Shown piece by piece: positions 1-8,182 of a DNA stretch of 32,039 bases. Under the pieces are notes generated by a model. It saw nothing but the letters and a program-made list of their open reading frames with translations, searched no databases and was not told where the DNA came from. Position 1 is the first letter of the stretch. Each line of letters opens with the position of its first letter. This DNA is from JANLQX01 sp031406385. Lineage in GTDB: Bacteria > Actinomycetota > Acidimicrobiia > Acidimicrobiales > JANYDT01. The stretch is taken from contig JANOHI010000299.1 of NCBI GenBank assembly GCA_031406385.1, positions 1-32,039 on the forward strand. Direction: 5' to 3'. A program made the position numbers and the translations under genes.

Positions 1-2
1 AG

Positions 3-1406
3 TACATCTTCCTGGTGATCGGCAGCCAGGTCACTACCGAGACACGTGTCGCACGCGCCGACGATCTCGATGCCGGTTTCGTCGTGTTTCGCGAACGCCA
101 GCAAGGTGGCGAATACGCGATCGACCATCACCGTGGCGCGAACGGCTCGGATCGCTTCTTCGTGGTCACCAACGATGGTGCGGAGAACTTCCGGTTGTGT
201 GTTGCTTCAGGGCCGGGCGAACCGTGGACGGCGTTCGCGCCGGAGTGGGATAGCGATGACGAGCTCGCGCAACGCGGGCACGACATTGCCCGTCGGCCGA
301 AGATCGAAGGCATCGAGGTGTTCCGCCGCCACGTTGCCCTCCATGAGCGCGTCGAAGGCCTCGAACGACTTCGTGTGCTGGCGCTGACCGACGACGGCTC
401 GTGGGGTGACGAGCGAGTGATCACCCATGACGAACCGGTGCACAGCGTGTGGCCAGTCTCCAACGCCGATGTCGACGCACCGTTCCTGCGGTTCGGGTAC
501 TCGTCACTCACGACGCCTCCGAGCGTGTTCGACTTCGACCTCGCGACCGGCCGGCGGTTGCTCCGGAAACGCCAACCGGTCCTCGGCGATTTCGATCCGA
601 AGCGCTACGTGACCGAACGACGCCTGGTCGGTGCGGCCGACGGGACACTGGTACCGATGTCGATCGTCCGCCATCGAGACACCCCGATCGATGCCTCGGC
701 GCCAGGCCTGCTGTATGGCTACGGGTCCTACGAGATCTCGTCAGATCCCACCTTCTCGACGATGCGGCTCTCGTTGCTCGACCGCGGCTTCGTGTTCGCG
801 ATCGCCCATGTGCGCGGCGGTGGTGAACTCGGCCGCCGTTGGTATCTCAACGGGAAGTTCTTGGCGAAGAAAAACACCTTCACCGACTTCGTCGCCTGCG
901 CCCGATCGCTGATCGCCGAGGGCGATGTCGCGCCGGGTCGTCTGGTGTCGTGGGGCGGAAGTGCGGGAGGGCTTCTCGTCGGTGCGTCGATGAATCTCGC
1001 CCCGGAGGTGTTCGCCGGGGTCATCGCCGAGGTCCCGTTCGTCGACGTCGTGAACACGATGCTCGACGAGTCACTCCCGCTCACGGCGATCGAGTGGGAG
1101 GAGTGGGGAAACCCGACGGACCCGGAATACTACGCGTACATGCAGTCCTATGCGCCGTATGAGAACGTTCGGGCCGTGCCCTATCCGGCGGTGCTGGCGA
1201 CCGCCGGTCTGAACGATCCCCGAGTGGGGTACTGGGAGCCGGCGAAGTGGGTGCAGCGTCTCCGCGAGGTGACGACCGGGGATCGCCCGGTCCTGCTGAA
1301 GACCGAACTCGGCGCCGGTCACGGTGGACCGTCGGGCCGCTACGACGCGTGGCGCGACACCGCCTTCGTCATGGCGTTCGCGTGCTGGTGCGTCGGCGTC
1401 GAGTAA
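3..1406 (+). CDS. ptrB: Oligopeptidase B (S9 serine peptidase), 5' end outside the window
   Basis: Cytosolic serine peptidase of the prolyl oligopeptidase family; family members cleave short peptides after Arg or Lys. The frame is already open at base 3 (YIFLV before the first possible GTG at 15), so the N-terminal part is cut off by the window edge. Counting from the GTG at 15, the C-terminal alpha/beta-hydrolase domain carries the nucleophile motif GGSAGG (Ser316), the acid in GLNDPRVGYWEP (Asp401) and the catalytic His in GAGHGGPSGRYD (His436). The stretch PFVDVVNTMLDESLPL followed by EWGNP is characteristic of oligopeptidase B rather than prolyl oligopeptidase. The preceding part is the end of the seven-bladed propeller. 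The C-terminus is intact and nothing suggests inactivation. It looks like a housekeeping gene unrelated to the polysaccharide genes further on. Confidence 0.93.
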   Translation, partial: YIFLVIGSQVTTETRVARADDLDAGFVVFRERQQGGEYAIDHHRGANGSDRFFVVTNDGAENFRLCVASGPGEPWTAFAPEWDSDDELAQRGHDIARRPKIEGIEVFRRHVALHERVEGLERLRVLALTDDGSWGDERVITHDEPVHSVWPVSNADVDAPFLRFGYSSLTTPPSVFDFDLATGRRLLRKRQPVLGDFDPKRYVTERRLVGAADGTLVPMSIVRHRDTPIDASAPGLLYGYGSYEISSDPTFSTMRLSLLDRGFVFAIAHVRGGGELGRRWYLNGKFLAKKNTFTDFVACARSLIAEGDVAPGRLVSWGGSAGGLLVGASMNLAPEVFAGVIAEVPFVDVVNTMLDESLPLTAIEWEEWGNPTDPEYYAYMQSYAPYENVRAVPYPAVLATAGLNDPRVGYWEPAKWVQRLREVTTGDRPVLLKTELGAGHGGPSGRYDAWRDTAFVMAFACWCVGVE

Positions 1407-1459
1407 CCGAAACCTCGCCGACGCCCGCTGCGCGTCCTGCCGCGACGCGTCCCGCGCGT

Positions 1460-1554
1460 TGGGAGAGAGATTGCCCCAACATATAGGGGCAATTCACCTC
1501 CCAGCGGCGTTGGGAGGTGTTTTGCCCCTAACGATGGGGGCAACCTCTCTCCCA
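1460..1554. repeat. Cloverleaf-forming double palindrome (two imperfect REP-like units)
   Basis: Four perfect stems nest into a four-way junction. The outer stem pairs TGGGAGAGAG (1460-1469) with CTCTCTCCCA (1545-1554), 10 bp. Arm 1 pairs ATTGCCCC (1470-1477) with GGGGCAAT (1486-1493). Arm 2 pairs CACCTCCCA (1495-1503) with TGGGAGGTG (1511-1519). Arm 3 pairs TTGCCCC (1522-1528) with GGGGCAA (1537-1543). Loops are 7-8 nt. The element is also a tandem repeat of one ~45-bp unit, TTGGGAG-n5-TTGCCCC-n8-GGGGCAA-n5-CTCCCA. The five-base spacers do not pair well within each unit but pair across the two units, so the cloverleaf is the better fold. There is no T-run, so a simple terminator is unlikely. 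It may be a REP/BIME-like or transposable palindromic element. I see no second copy in the window. Confidence 0.85.
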
Positions 1555-1720
1555 TCCGAACGCGGTCGAAAGCGCGCTGCGTGGCCGTTGCGCTCGTCTC
1601 ACCGCGTGAAGCGTTCACCGATCGAGAATTCCTTCGCCTCCTTCACCGAAAGCCCTCAAGAGCGTGCTCACGGCTGACGATGCGTTCACAACTCCAATGG
1701 GGTTCGACCGTGAACGAACC

Positions 1721-1730
1721 AGAGGAAAGG
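1721..1730 (+). promoter_or_regulatory. Ribosome binding site for the 1738 gene
   Basis: The purine-rich sequence AGAGGAAAGG lies 7 nt before the ATG at 1738 and supports that start. Confidence 0.7.
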
Positions 1731-1737
1731 CCAGCTG

Positions 1738-2733
1738 ATGACCGCAACGATCGGGTCCGCCAGACTCACCAACGACACCGAGCAGGGCCACGCGACTCGC
1801 GACGGCTCCTCGTCCCGCGACGATCCGATGGCGATCGACGAGCCAGCTGACGAAACTCCGTCCGGACCGCGCACGCGTGTGGCCACGATCGACCTCTCCG
1901 GTCTCGGCGCGGCAATCACCCTTGGCGACGGGGCGACCACCGCCGAGCGCATCCGGCTGCAACTCGGCACCCGCACCGCACACCTCATCACCGGGTTCCA
2001 TCCGCTGGTCGACGAGATCGCCGCGATCGAACTGACGAGCGTGTCCGCCGTCGGTGATGCCGACGAGTTCTCACGATGGCTCGCAAACCTCACCGACGTG
2101 CAGTTCCTCGTAGTTGCGGAGGCCGCCGAGCACGAAGAGCTCGAGATCGGCAATGTGCGAAGCGTCGCCCGGCTCAGTATGGGAATCCGCCGTGACCACG
2201 CACTCCGCGAGCTGGCGCTGCTACTGGGGCGTCACCCCGAAGACGTCGTCAACGACTTCCGCGAGCGCTCCGGGTTCCATGACCTCAGCGGTCTCATCGA
2301 TGTGACCACCATGTGCGTCAACACCCTTGCCGTGCACTCGGCGCGCGAGTACTCCATGGAGCTCGGGCTACTCATTGATGCGCTGGGCACGATGATGATG
2401 ATCCTGTCCGGCCGCGGTGAAGCGTCGGTGTTGACGACCTCGCTCGAATCGGTCGAACAGCGATGGCTGGTCGAGGCGGGATGGCCGTTGGCCAGTGGCC
2501 TCGACTCCGACCTCGCCGAGATCCTTCGCGGCTCTCGGTCGCGAGCCGGACGCAGCATCCCCGCTTGGGTCCGCTCCCATGGTCTGTGGGGCGCGGTCGT
2601 CGGCCAGCGCACCGTGTCGATGGGAAACGTCGCCGCCCACCTCCATCGCAACCGCCTTGATCTGGGTGCCTGCATCCCGAAGAGCCGAGCCAACGCTGAG
2701 CGCGTCGCCTCGGTGGTCTCCACGGGACTCTGA
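1738..2733 (+). CDS. Uncharacterised 331-residue protein
   Basis: I do not recognise this protein. The first ~45 residues are rich in Asp, Ser, Thr and Gly and probably disordered. From about residue 48 the composition becomes that of a globular soluble protein with alternating hydrophobic segments (for example VATIDLSGLGAAITLGDG, then RIRLQLGTRTAHLITGFHPLVDEIAAIEL). The central part (about 140-235) is mostly helical, including a Met-rich stretch, LGTMMMILSG. There is no signal peptide and no convincing transmembrane segment. The ATG at 1738 is supported by a good ribosome binding site. Third-position GC is high as in its neighbours, so it is probably a real gene. It stands alone, between the oligopeptidase and a convergent sugar kinase, and context gives no functional clue. 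Confidence 0.8.
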   Translation: MTATIGSARLTNDTEQGHATRDGSSSRDDPMAIDEPADETPSGPRTRVATIDLSGLGAAITLGDGATTAERIRLQLGTRTAHLITGFHPLVDEIAAIELTSVSAVGDADEFSRWLANLTDVQFLVVAEAAEHEELEIGNVRSVARLSMGIRRDHALRELALLLGRHPEDVVNDFRERSGFHDLSGLIDVTTMCVNTLAVHSAREYSMELGLLIDALGTMMMILSGRGEASVLTTSLESVEQRWLVEAGWPLASGLDSDLAEILRGSRSRAGRSIPAWVRSHGLWGAVVGQRTVSMGNVAAHLHRNRLDLGACIPKSRANAERVASVVSTGL

Positions 2734-2832
2734 GCAACAGTTCGTCCGTTGGTGGATCCGCTAACGCGAGCTCCACGAACACCACCACGGCGCTCGCCTC
2801 GCGGAGGGCGACTTCGCTTCACGAACCCGATT

Positions 2833-2862
2833 GGCACCGTCGACAGGGCTCACGCCCGTGCC
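2833..2862. terminator. Candidate terminator hairpin at the end of the kinase gene
   Basis: GGCAC (2833-2837) pairs with GTGCC (2858-2862), and GGGC (2846-2849) pairs with GCCC (2854-2857) inside it, leaving an asymmetric bulge. It spans the kinase stop codon between two convergent genes. There is no T-tract, so the call is weak. Confidence 0.3.
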
Positions 2863-4487
2863 GATCTGCGGCTGGTGCGGCGGGTCGGTCCGCCGTTCAG
2901 GCGCCGGTACATCGCCTTCTGGGTCTTCGCCAGTCTGGTGAACTCTTGGTACAGGGGCACATACGTGGCCATCGCTGCCGGGTTGGGAACGAACGCGGTG
3001 ACGGCAATCGGGGTGTTGCGGAAATCGTCGATGGAGCAATGGCCCAACGAGAGCGCGGCAAACCATGCCGCGCCACGGACGTTCACGTCGATGGCGTCGT
3101 CAATCCGCAAGATCGTGCGACCGATCACGTCGGCATGGATCTGGGCCCAGAGGTCCGACGTGGCGCCGCCCCCGAAGAGTCGGAGGCCGTCGAGTGGTCG
3201 CCCGGCGAAGGACTCCGTTGCCTCGAGGAGCCACCGTGCGTTGTAGGCCACCCCTTCGAGAACAGCACGGATCAGATCACTCCGTGTGGTGGTGATCGAC
3301 ACGTTGAGGAACGATGCCCGCAGGTGCGCGTCCTCGACCGGTGAGCGCTCCCCCTTCAGCCACGGTGTGAAGATCACCCCTCCAGCACCCGGCCGGGACA
3401 GCGCCGCCGCGGCCGTCACCGCGCCGTAGTCCTCAGGAGCGCGGCCGAGGCCGTCATCGGCGCGCAGCACGCTGTCTCGGAGCCAGCGCAGCGACGCACC
3501 GCCGGTCTCGTGGTTGTTGGCAATCAGGTAGGACCGAGGAGCGAACCCGGGGATCGACGCCATCTGGTGCACCACGTCGGTCTTCTTGAAGCTGACCGGC
3601 GCCGACACCCATGCGCTCGTCGAGATGGCGAGGTGACCTTCGAAGAACGCCACTCCCCCGGTGCCGATCGCCGCGGTGTGCAGATCAGGCACGCCGCACA
3701 CCACCGCCACGTCGGCCGCCGCGCCGTTCGTGGTCAGCCCCAGGGCGGAGGCGCGCTCGGGCAGCACGGCGCCGAGACGTGAGCCGGTCGGGCGAAGTGG
3801 CGGCAGTTGAGCGAATCGACGGTCGGCGAGCCGAACGAGCTCGGGATGGTATGCGCACGGAGCACCCGGCCGGTTGTCGGTGAGCCAGGACAGCACCATC
3901 GAAGCCGGAGTCGCCGCCACCACGCCGGTGAGCCATGCCCCGATGAGGTCGACGGGTTCCAGATGGACGGCGGTGCGCGCCTCGATCTCGGGACGGCGGT
4001 GGCGAAGGAACTGCACGTGCCCGGTCGGATCGGCACCCTCCTTCGACGGGGCGCCGCCGGCGAAGCGAAGCCAGCCAACGATCTTCTTGGCGCCGAACCC
4101 GGCCACGCCGATCGTGCCGCCAGTGAGCTGGCGCGACCATGGCGCGCCGCGATGGTCGGACCACAACAGGCAGGGGCCTACCGGCACGCCGGCGGCATCG
4201 ACCGGGACGGTCGAACCCCATTGACCGGTGATCCCGATTCCCCGGCATGGCCCTGTTCTGCTCCCTCCGTCGCGGAGTACGGTCGTGACCTCGCGGCCGG
4301 CGGACGCGATTGCGTCGAACCAGGCGAACGGGTCCTGCTCGTTGCCTCCGTCATCGGAGATCACCGTGTCGACCCCGCGAAACGCGCTGGCGATCACCGT
4401 GCCATCGAGGTCGATCGCGCCGACCTTCAAGCCTCCGGTTCCGAGGTCGATACCGAGATACCAGGGGTCCGCCGGGTTTCCGCTCAC
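2850..4487 (-). CDS. FGGY-family carbohydrate kinase (xylulokinase-like)
   Basis: ATP-dependent sugar kinase of the FGGY family, phosphorylating a sugar or polyol in the cytosol; the substrate cannot be read from the sequence. The N-terminal phosphate-binding loop is WYLGIDLGTGGLKVGAID (about residues 9-26). A substrate-side segment, GITGQWGSTVPVD, is followed by LLWSDHRG (about 108-114). The likely catalytic base is the Asp in CGVPDLHTAAIGTGG (about Asp269). The C-terminal nucleotide-binding domain has LFGGGATSDLWAQIHADVIGR, the usual 'GGG.k....Q..ADv' signature. At 545 residues it is slightly longer than typical xylulokinases (~490-510), with a basic, probably disordered C-terminal tail (NGGPTRRTSRRSARA). 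The GTG start at 4487 immediately precedes the ATPase loop. It is convergent with the 1738 gene and divergent from the polysaccharide genes. Confidence 0.88.
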   Translation of the reverse strand: MSGNPADPWYLGIDLGTGGLKVGAIDLDGTVIASAFRGVDTVISDDGGNEQDPFAWFDAIASAGREVTTVLRDGGSRTGPCRGIGITGQWGSTVPVDAAGVPVGPCLLWSDHRGAPWSRQLTGGTIGVAGFGAKKIVGWLRFAGGAPSKEGADPTGHVQFLRHRRPEIEARTAVHLEPVDLIGAWLTGVVAATPASMVLSWLTDNRPGAPCAYHPELVRLADRRFAQLPPLRPTGSRLGAVLPERASALGLTTNGAAADVAVVCGVPDLHTAAIGTGGVAFFEGHLAISTSAWVSAPVSFKKTDVVHQMASIPGFAPRSYLIANNHETGGASLRWLRDSVLRADDGLGRAPEDYGAVTAAAALSRPGAGGVIFTPWLKGERSPVEDAHLRASFLNVSITTTRSDLIRAVLEGVAYNARWLLEATESFAGRPLDGLRLFGGGATSDLWAQIHADVIGRTILRIDDAIDVNVRGAAWFAALSLGHCSIDDFRNTPIAVTAFVPNPAAMATYVPLYQEFTRLAKTQKAMYRRLNGGPTRRTSRRSARA

Positions 4488-4624
4488 GAGTGCATTCTGC
4501 TGCGTTGCGCCGAGGGTTCCCTACGCCGGCGGCCGGGCCTGGATCCGGCCAGAAAAGACCGTTTGATCCGATTCACGTCCGATCGGCGATTCTCGGTTCT
4601 TCACGGGCGGATTCGATGCCCGGC

Positions 4625-4630
4625 TACGGT
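4625..4630 (+). promoter_or_regulatory. Candidate -10 box for leaderless transcription of the UDP-sugar dehydrogenase
   Basis: TACGGT ends 7 nt before the GTG start at 4638, and no Shine-Dalgarno sequence is present. A TANNNT box at this distance is the usual arrangement of leaderless actinobacterial genes. No -35 box is evident. Confidence 0.4.
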
Positions 4631-4637
4631 CTTCGCT

Positions 4638-5936
4638 GTGACTTCCCCCTCCTCTCAGGACGCGCGGCCGGAAAGAGTGGGAATCGTAGGACTCGGGTAT
4701 GTCGGTCTCCCGCTCGCCGTTGCCCTCGCCGACCACTTCCCTGTTGTCGGTTTCGACATCGACAGCGGCCGTATTGACGAACTCGTCGCCGGGCATGACC
4801 GCACCGGTGAGGTCGACGCCGATCGGCTGCGTTCGTCCTCGCTCCGCGTGTCGATACAACCAAGCGATCTCGGTGCCTGCACGTTCATCATCGTGACGGT
4901 TCCAACACCGGTGAATCGGCACCGGTCACCCGACTTCGGACCGCTCCGTTCGGCGTCGGAACTCATCGGCGGCGCTCTTGGTGCAGGCACGGTCGTGGTG
5001 TACGAATCCACTGTCTATCCGGGCGCGACCGAGGAGATCTGCGTTCCGATTCTCGAGAACGTCTCCGGTTTGCGCGCCGGCATCGACTTCTTCGTGGGCT
5101 ATTCACCCGAGCGAATCAACCCCGGTGACAAGGTCCATACGATCGACAAGGTCGTGAAAATCATTTCCGCACAAGACCCCGCGACGCTCGCTCGTTTGCG
5201 CACCGTCTATGGCTCGATCTGCGCCGGAGGACTCCACGAAGCACCGACAATCCAGGTCGCAGAAGCGGCGAAAGTGATCGAGAACACCCAGCGAGATCTG
5301 AACATTGCCCTGATGAACGAACTCGCCCTCATTTTCGATCGCCTCGGGATCTCGACCCGAGACGTACTCGAGGCGGCGGGAACGAAGTGGAACTTTCTGC
5401 CATTCGTCCCGGGGCTGGTCGGTGGGCACTGCATCGGCGTCGATCCGTACTACCTGACCCACAAAGCTGAGTCGGTCGGCTACCACCCCGACGTGATCCT
5501 CGCCGGACGACGGGTCAACGACGGTATGGGCGCATTCATCGCCGCGAAGGCGACGAAGATGCTTGCTGCCACGGGGATGGCGATCTCGAACGCGCGTGTC
5601 CTCGTGCTTGGCTTGACCTTCAAAGAAGACGTGCCCGACCTTCGCAACAGCCGCGTGCCCGACATCGTCGACGAACTCAAACAGTTCGGTGCCGAGCCGG
5701 AGGTCGTGGACCCTCTCGGCAGTGCTCCGGAGGCTGCGCAGGAGTACGGCATCGCCTTGGCGGCCGAACCTGCGGGCGTCGACTACGACCTCGTGATTCT
5801 CGCCGTCGCGCACCGCGAGTTGATCGAAGACCGCGCCAAGCTCAGCCGGCTGGTGCGGACGGGCGGTGTGCTGATCGACGTGAAGTCGGCGCTGAACGCC
5901 GCCGACTTCGCCCACGCCACGGTCTGGACGCTTTGA
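4638..5936 (+). CDS. tviB: UDP-N-acetyl-D-hexosamine 6-dehydrogenase (TviB/WbpO type)
   Basis: NAD-dependent nucleotide-sugar dehydrogenase that oxidises C6 of a UDP-N-acetylhexosamine to the uronic acid, a precursor of surface polysaccharide. The 432-residue product has the N-terminal Rossmann motif VGIVGLGYVGLPLAVAL (about 14-30), a central domain with YESTVYPGATEE and YSPERINPGDK, and the helix AAKVIENTQRDLNIALMNELA (about 211-230). The active-site Cys lies in GGHCIGVDPYYL (Cys265), and the C-terminal UDP-binding domain starts with LGLTFKEDVPDLRNS. NTQRDLNIALMNE and GTKWNFLPFVPGLVGGHCIG are typical of the TviB/WbpO branch rather than of UDP-glucose dehydrogenases. The frame stays open upstream to 3807, but that stretch is antisense to the kinase; homology begins right after the GTG at 4638. 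An epimerase follows 18 nt downstream. Confidence 0.93.
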   Translation: MTSPSSQDARPERVGIVGLGYVGLPLAVALADHFPVVGFDIDSGRIDELVAGHDRTGEVDADRLRSSSLRVSIQPSDLGACTFIIVTVPTPVNRHRSPDFGPLRSASELIGGALGAGTVVVYESTVYPGATEEICVPILENVSGLRAGIDFFVGYSPERINPGDKVHTIDKVVKIISAQDPATLARLRTVYGSICAGGLHEAPTIQVAEAAKVIENTQRDLNIALMNELALIFDRLGISTRDVLEAAGTKWNFLPFVPGLVGGHCIGVDPYYLTHKAESVGYHPDVILAGRRVNDGMGAFIAAKATKMLAATGMAISNARVLVLGLTFKEDVPDLRNSRVPDIVDELKQFGAEPEVVDPLGSAPEAAQEYGIALAAEPAGVDYDLVILAVAHRELIEDRAKLSRLVRTGGVLIDVKSALNAADFAHATVWTL

Positions 5937-5954
5937 CGTGATGGTGGTGGCGTC

Positions 5955-6911
5955 ATGAAGATCGTTGTGACTGGCGGAGCAGGGTTCATCGGGGCGAACG
6001 TCTGCGCACGACTCGCACAGGAGAGTCGAGTCGACAAGATCGTCGCGATCGATGATCTTGCGACCGGATACGCGTCCAACCTGGATGGGATCGACGCCGA
6101 ATTCGTCGAGAGCTCGATCCTCGACGCCGCAGCAATGGTGTCGATGATCAACGGCGCCGACGCCGTGATCCATCTCGCAGCACGGCCGAGTGTGCCCCGC
6201 TCCATTGACGATCCCGTTGCCACGCACCGGGTGAACATGGAAGGAACGCTCAACGTTCTCGAAGCGTGCCGCGCCAGCGATACCCAGCCGTTGGTCATCT
6301 TCGCCGGTTCGAGTTCGGTCTACGGGGCGAATCCGATCCTTCCGAAAGTGGAAACGCTCGCGCCCCTGCCCCGCAGCCCGTATGCCGCATCGAAGCTTGC
6401 TGGCGAGGCCTACGTTCGGGCGTGGAGCGAGAGCTACGGCATGCCGTCGTTGGTGTTTCGCTTCTTCAACGTGTTCGGACCCAAACAGCGACCGGGTCAC
6501 GCCTACGCTGCGGTCGTACCTGCGTTTCTCGCTGCGGCGCTGCAGGGCGAAGCGTTGCCTGTTCACGGCGACGGCTCGCAGACCCGCGACTTCACCTATG
6601 TGGCAACGGTGGCCGAGACGATCACCAGTGCCGTGCTCAATAGGACCAGCGCACCCACACCGGTCAACCTCGCATTCGGCACTCGGGTGTCACTGCTGTC
6701 GGTTGTGAGCGAGATCGAGACCATCTTGGGTCGGTCGTTGGAGAGAGGCCACGAACCTGTGCGGGGAGGCGATGTTGCGCATTCACAGGCCGACAACACG
6801 CTGCTTCGTGGTCTTTTCCCGAACGTGATGCCAGTCGATCTCGCGACCGGTCTGCGCGAAACGTGCGACTGGATGGAGAGCTTCCTCCGCTTCGGGGTCC
6901 GAATGCGCTGA
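5955..6911 (+). CDS. NAD-dependent sugar-nucleotide epimerase (TviC/WbpP-like SDR)
   Basis: Extended short-chain dehydrogenase/reductase acting on a UDP-sugar, most likely a C4 epimerase interconverting gluco and galacto forms of UDP-N-acetylhexosamine or its uronic acid. The 318-residue product has the NAD-binding motif TGGAGFIG (about 6-13), DDLATGY near the adenine ribose, HLAARPSVPRSIDDP, and the catalytic Ser in AGSSSVYG (about 118-124). The Tyr/Lys pair is in YAASK (Tyr143, Lys147). RFFNVFGPKQRPGHAYAAVVP and GDGSQTRDFTYV are standard epimerase segments. It directly follows the 6-dehydrogenase. In Vi-antigen and B-band O-antigen pathways, dehydrogenase/epimerase pairs of this type make UDP-GalNAcA, so that product is a reasonable inference. 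The purine-rich GGTGGTGG just upstream is a mediocre ribosome site. Exact substrate is uncertain. Confidence 0.88.
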   Translation: MKIVVTGGAGFIGANVCARLAQESRVDKIVAIDDLATGYASNLDGIDAEFVESSILDAAAMVSMINGADAVIHLAARPSVPRSIDDPVATHRVNMEGTLNVLEACRASDTQPLVIFAGSSSVYGANPILPKVETLAPLPRSPYAASKLAGEAYVRAWSESYGMPSLVFRFFNVFGPKQRPGHAYAAVVPAFLAAALQGEALPVHGDGSQTRDFTYVATVAETITSAVLNRTSAPTPVNLAFGTRVSLLSVVSEIETILGRSLERGHEPVRGGDVAHSQADNTLLRGLFPNVMPVDLATGLRETCDWMESFLRFGVRMR

Positions 6912-6924
6912 GCGAAGCGCTCAG
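6908..6924 (+). terminator. Hairpin at the epimerase stop codon
   Basis: CTGAGCG (6908-6914) pairs perfectly with CGCTCAG (6918-6924) around a 3-nt loop. It overlaps the epimerase stop codon and has no T-tract. The same CTGAGCG/CGCTCAG arms occur in the hairpin at 21580-21605. Confidence 0.4.
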
Positions 6925-6953
6925 TCCGACGTTTCGCCTGCAAAGCTCTTTCT

Positions 6954-8171
6954 ATGCGAGCGAACGCTGCGGTCCTCCTGCTGACCACAGCCTGCATCGC
7001 GCTGGCGGTTCCCGGTCGATCGACGGCCGAAACCGCGGCAGGTCCCCGTCTTCCCGGTGCCGCTCACGCACCGAATTCGGTGACTGCTCCTACCGCTTCC
7101 GTCGTTGCACCCCCCGCTGTTCTTCCGTCGTGGCCCGTTCCCGCGAGCGGTCAGCTGCACCGCAAACTGGCCGAGACACGCACCGGGCCGAGCCCGAAGC
7201 AGGTTGCGTTCACCCCCGACGGCACGGAGCTCTGGGTACCGCTCCTCGGCGCCGTCGGGGTTGACGTGTACCGCATGCCGACCCTTGAGCGGATCGCCCG
7301 CATTCCACTTGGCACCAAAGGCGGCGTAGAGGTGATCTTCAACCGCAGTGGTACGCGCGCATATGTTTCGCAGATGCACACCGCCACCGTGTACGAGATC
7401 GACCGCGCTGCCAAGCGGGTGCTGCGGATCCTTCCCACCAAAGGCACGTGGACGAAAGTCCTCGAACTCTCCCCCGACGAACTGACGCTCTACGCCGCGA
7501 ACTGGGTGAGCAACGACATCAGCGTGATCGATCTTGCGACGGCAACCGTGAAGGCGAAGATCCCAACCGTGCGAACGCCTCGCGGCCTCGTCGTCATGCC
7601 ATCGGGCACGGAGCTCTACGTCGCCGGATTCGAGGACGGCAACGTCGTGCGCATCGACCTTGCCACCGGCACCCAGACGGAGTTGATCAAGACTGGTGGC
7701 GCAATGCGTCACCTCACCCTCGACGAATCAGCGAATCTTCTGTACGCCGATGACATGGGCCGGGACAACGTTCTGGCGTTCGATCTTGCGAAGGGCACGA
7801 AAAGGGTGCTGTCGCTCACCGACTCGCATCCGAACACCATCGCGCTCAACCCGTCGAAGCGATTCCTCTATGTGTCGAACCGCGGCCAGAACGGCGGCGA
7901 TGGGTATTACCTCCCCGGCCCTGATTGGGGCTCGGTACTGGTCATCGACACCGCCACCGGAGTGATCGTCGATGCGCTGATCGGCGGGAACCAAACGACT
8001 GGCCTCGACGTGTCGCCTGACGGTCGGTACCTGGCGTTCACCGACTTCCTCGACGGTCGTCTCCAGCTCTACGAGATCCCACCAGACCCGGTACTGGCCA
8101 CGTCGACCGGCCTGCGGGCCACGACCTACAAGGCTGAACTGCTGAAGGTGAAGAAGACGAAGAAGAAGTAG
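6954..8171 (+). CDS. Exported YVTN-type beta-propeller protein
   Basis: The N-terminus (MRANAAVLLLTTACIALAVPG, followed by a cleavable-looking STAETA) is a Sec signal peptide, so the product should be secreted or surface-associated. After a Pro/Ala-rich linker (about 30-65), repeated beta-propeller blades follow to about residue 385. Examples are QVAFTPDGTELWVPLLGAVGVDVY, LELSPDELTLYAANWVSNDISVIDLAT, LVVMPSGTELYVAGFEDGNVVRIDLATG and LDVSPDGRYLAFTDFLDGRLQLYEI. This 'pDG..lyv....n.v.viD..t' pattern marks the YVTN/lactonase-like superfamily. No enzymatic residues can be assigned. The C-terminus ends in a lysine-rich tail, KVKKTKKK. It starts 42 nt after the epimerase, across a small hairpin, so it may or may not be cotranscribed. 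No ribosome site is obvious before the ATG. Confidence 0.82.
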   Translation: MRANAAVLLLTTACIALAVPGRSTAETAAGPRLPGAAHAPNSVTAPTASVVAPPAVLPSWPVPASGQLHRKLAETRTGPSPKQVAFTPDGTELWVPLLGAVGVDVYRMPTLERIARIPLGTKGGVEVIFNRSGTRAYVSQMHTATVYEIDRAAKRVLRILPTKGTWTKVLELSPDELTLYAANWVSNDISVIDLATATVKAKIPTVRTPRGLVVMPSGTELYVAGFEDGNVVRIDLATGTQTELIKTGGAMRHLTLDESANLLYADDMGRDNVLAFDLAKGTKRVLSLTDSHPNTIALNPSKRFLYVSNRGQNGGDGYYLPGPDWGSVLVIDTATGVIVDALIGGNQTTGLDVSPDGRYLAFTDFLDGRLQLYEIPPDPVLATSTGLRATTYKAELLKVKKTKKK

Positions 8172-8182
8172 GACGCTCTCTG

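Larger units (their letters stand above)
1407..1737. other. Intergenic region with cloverleaf palindrome and the leader of the next gene
   Basis: No coding sequence is convincing here. The region holds the 95-bp cloverleaf palindrome at 1460-1554. The remaining stretch to 1720 contains no clear promoter that I can defend. A ribosome binding site sits at 1721-1730. Confidence 0.6.

Noticed and set aside
1460..1554. Interpretation of the cloverleaf as a tRNA gene
   Set aside because: Stem lengths and loops do not fit a tRNA: no T-loop TTCGA, no anticodon arm of 5+7, and no CCA.
3807..4637. Upstream extension of the dehydrogenase frame by about 277 residues
   Set aside because: It is antisense to the sugar kinase, has shadow-like composition, and the dehydrogenase family begins right after the GTG at 4638.
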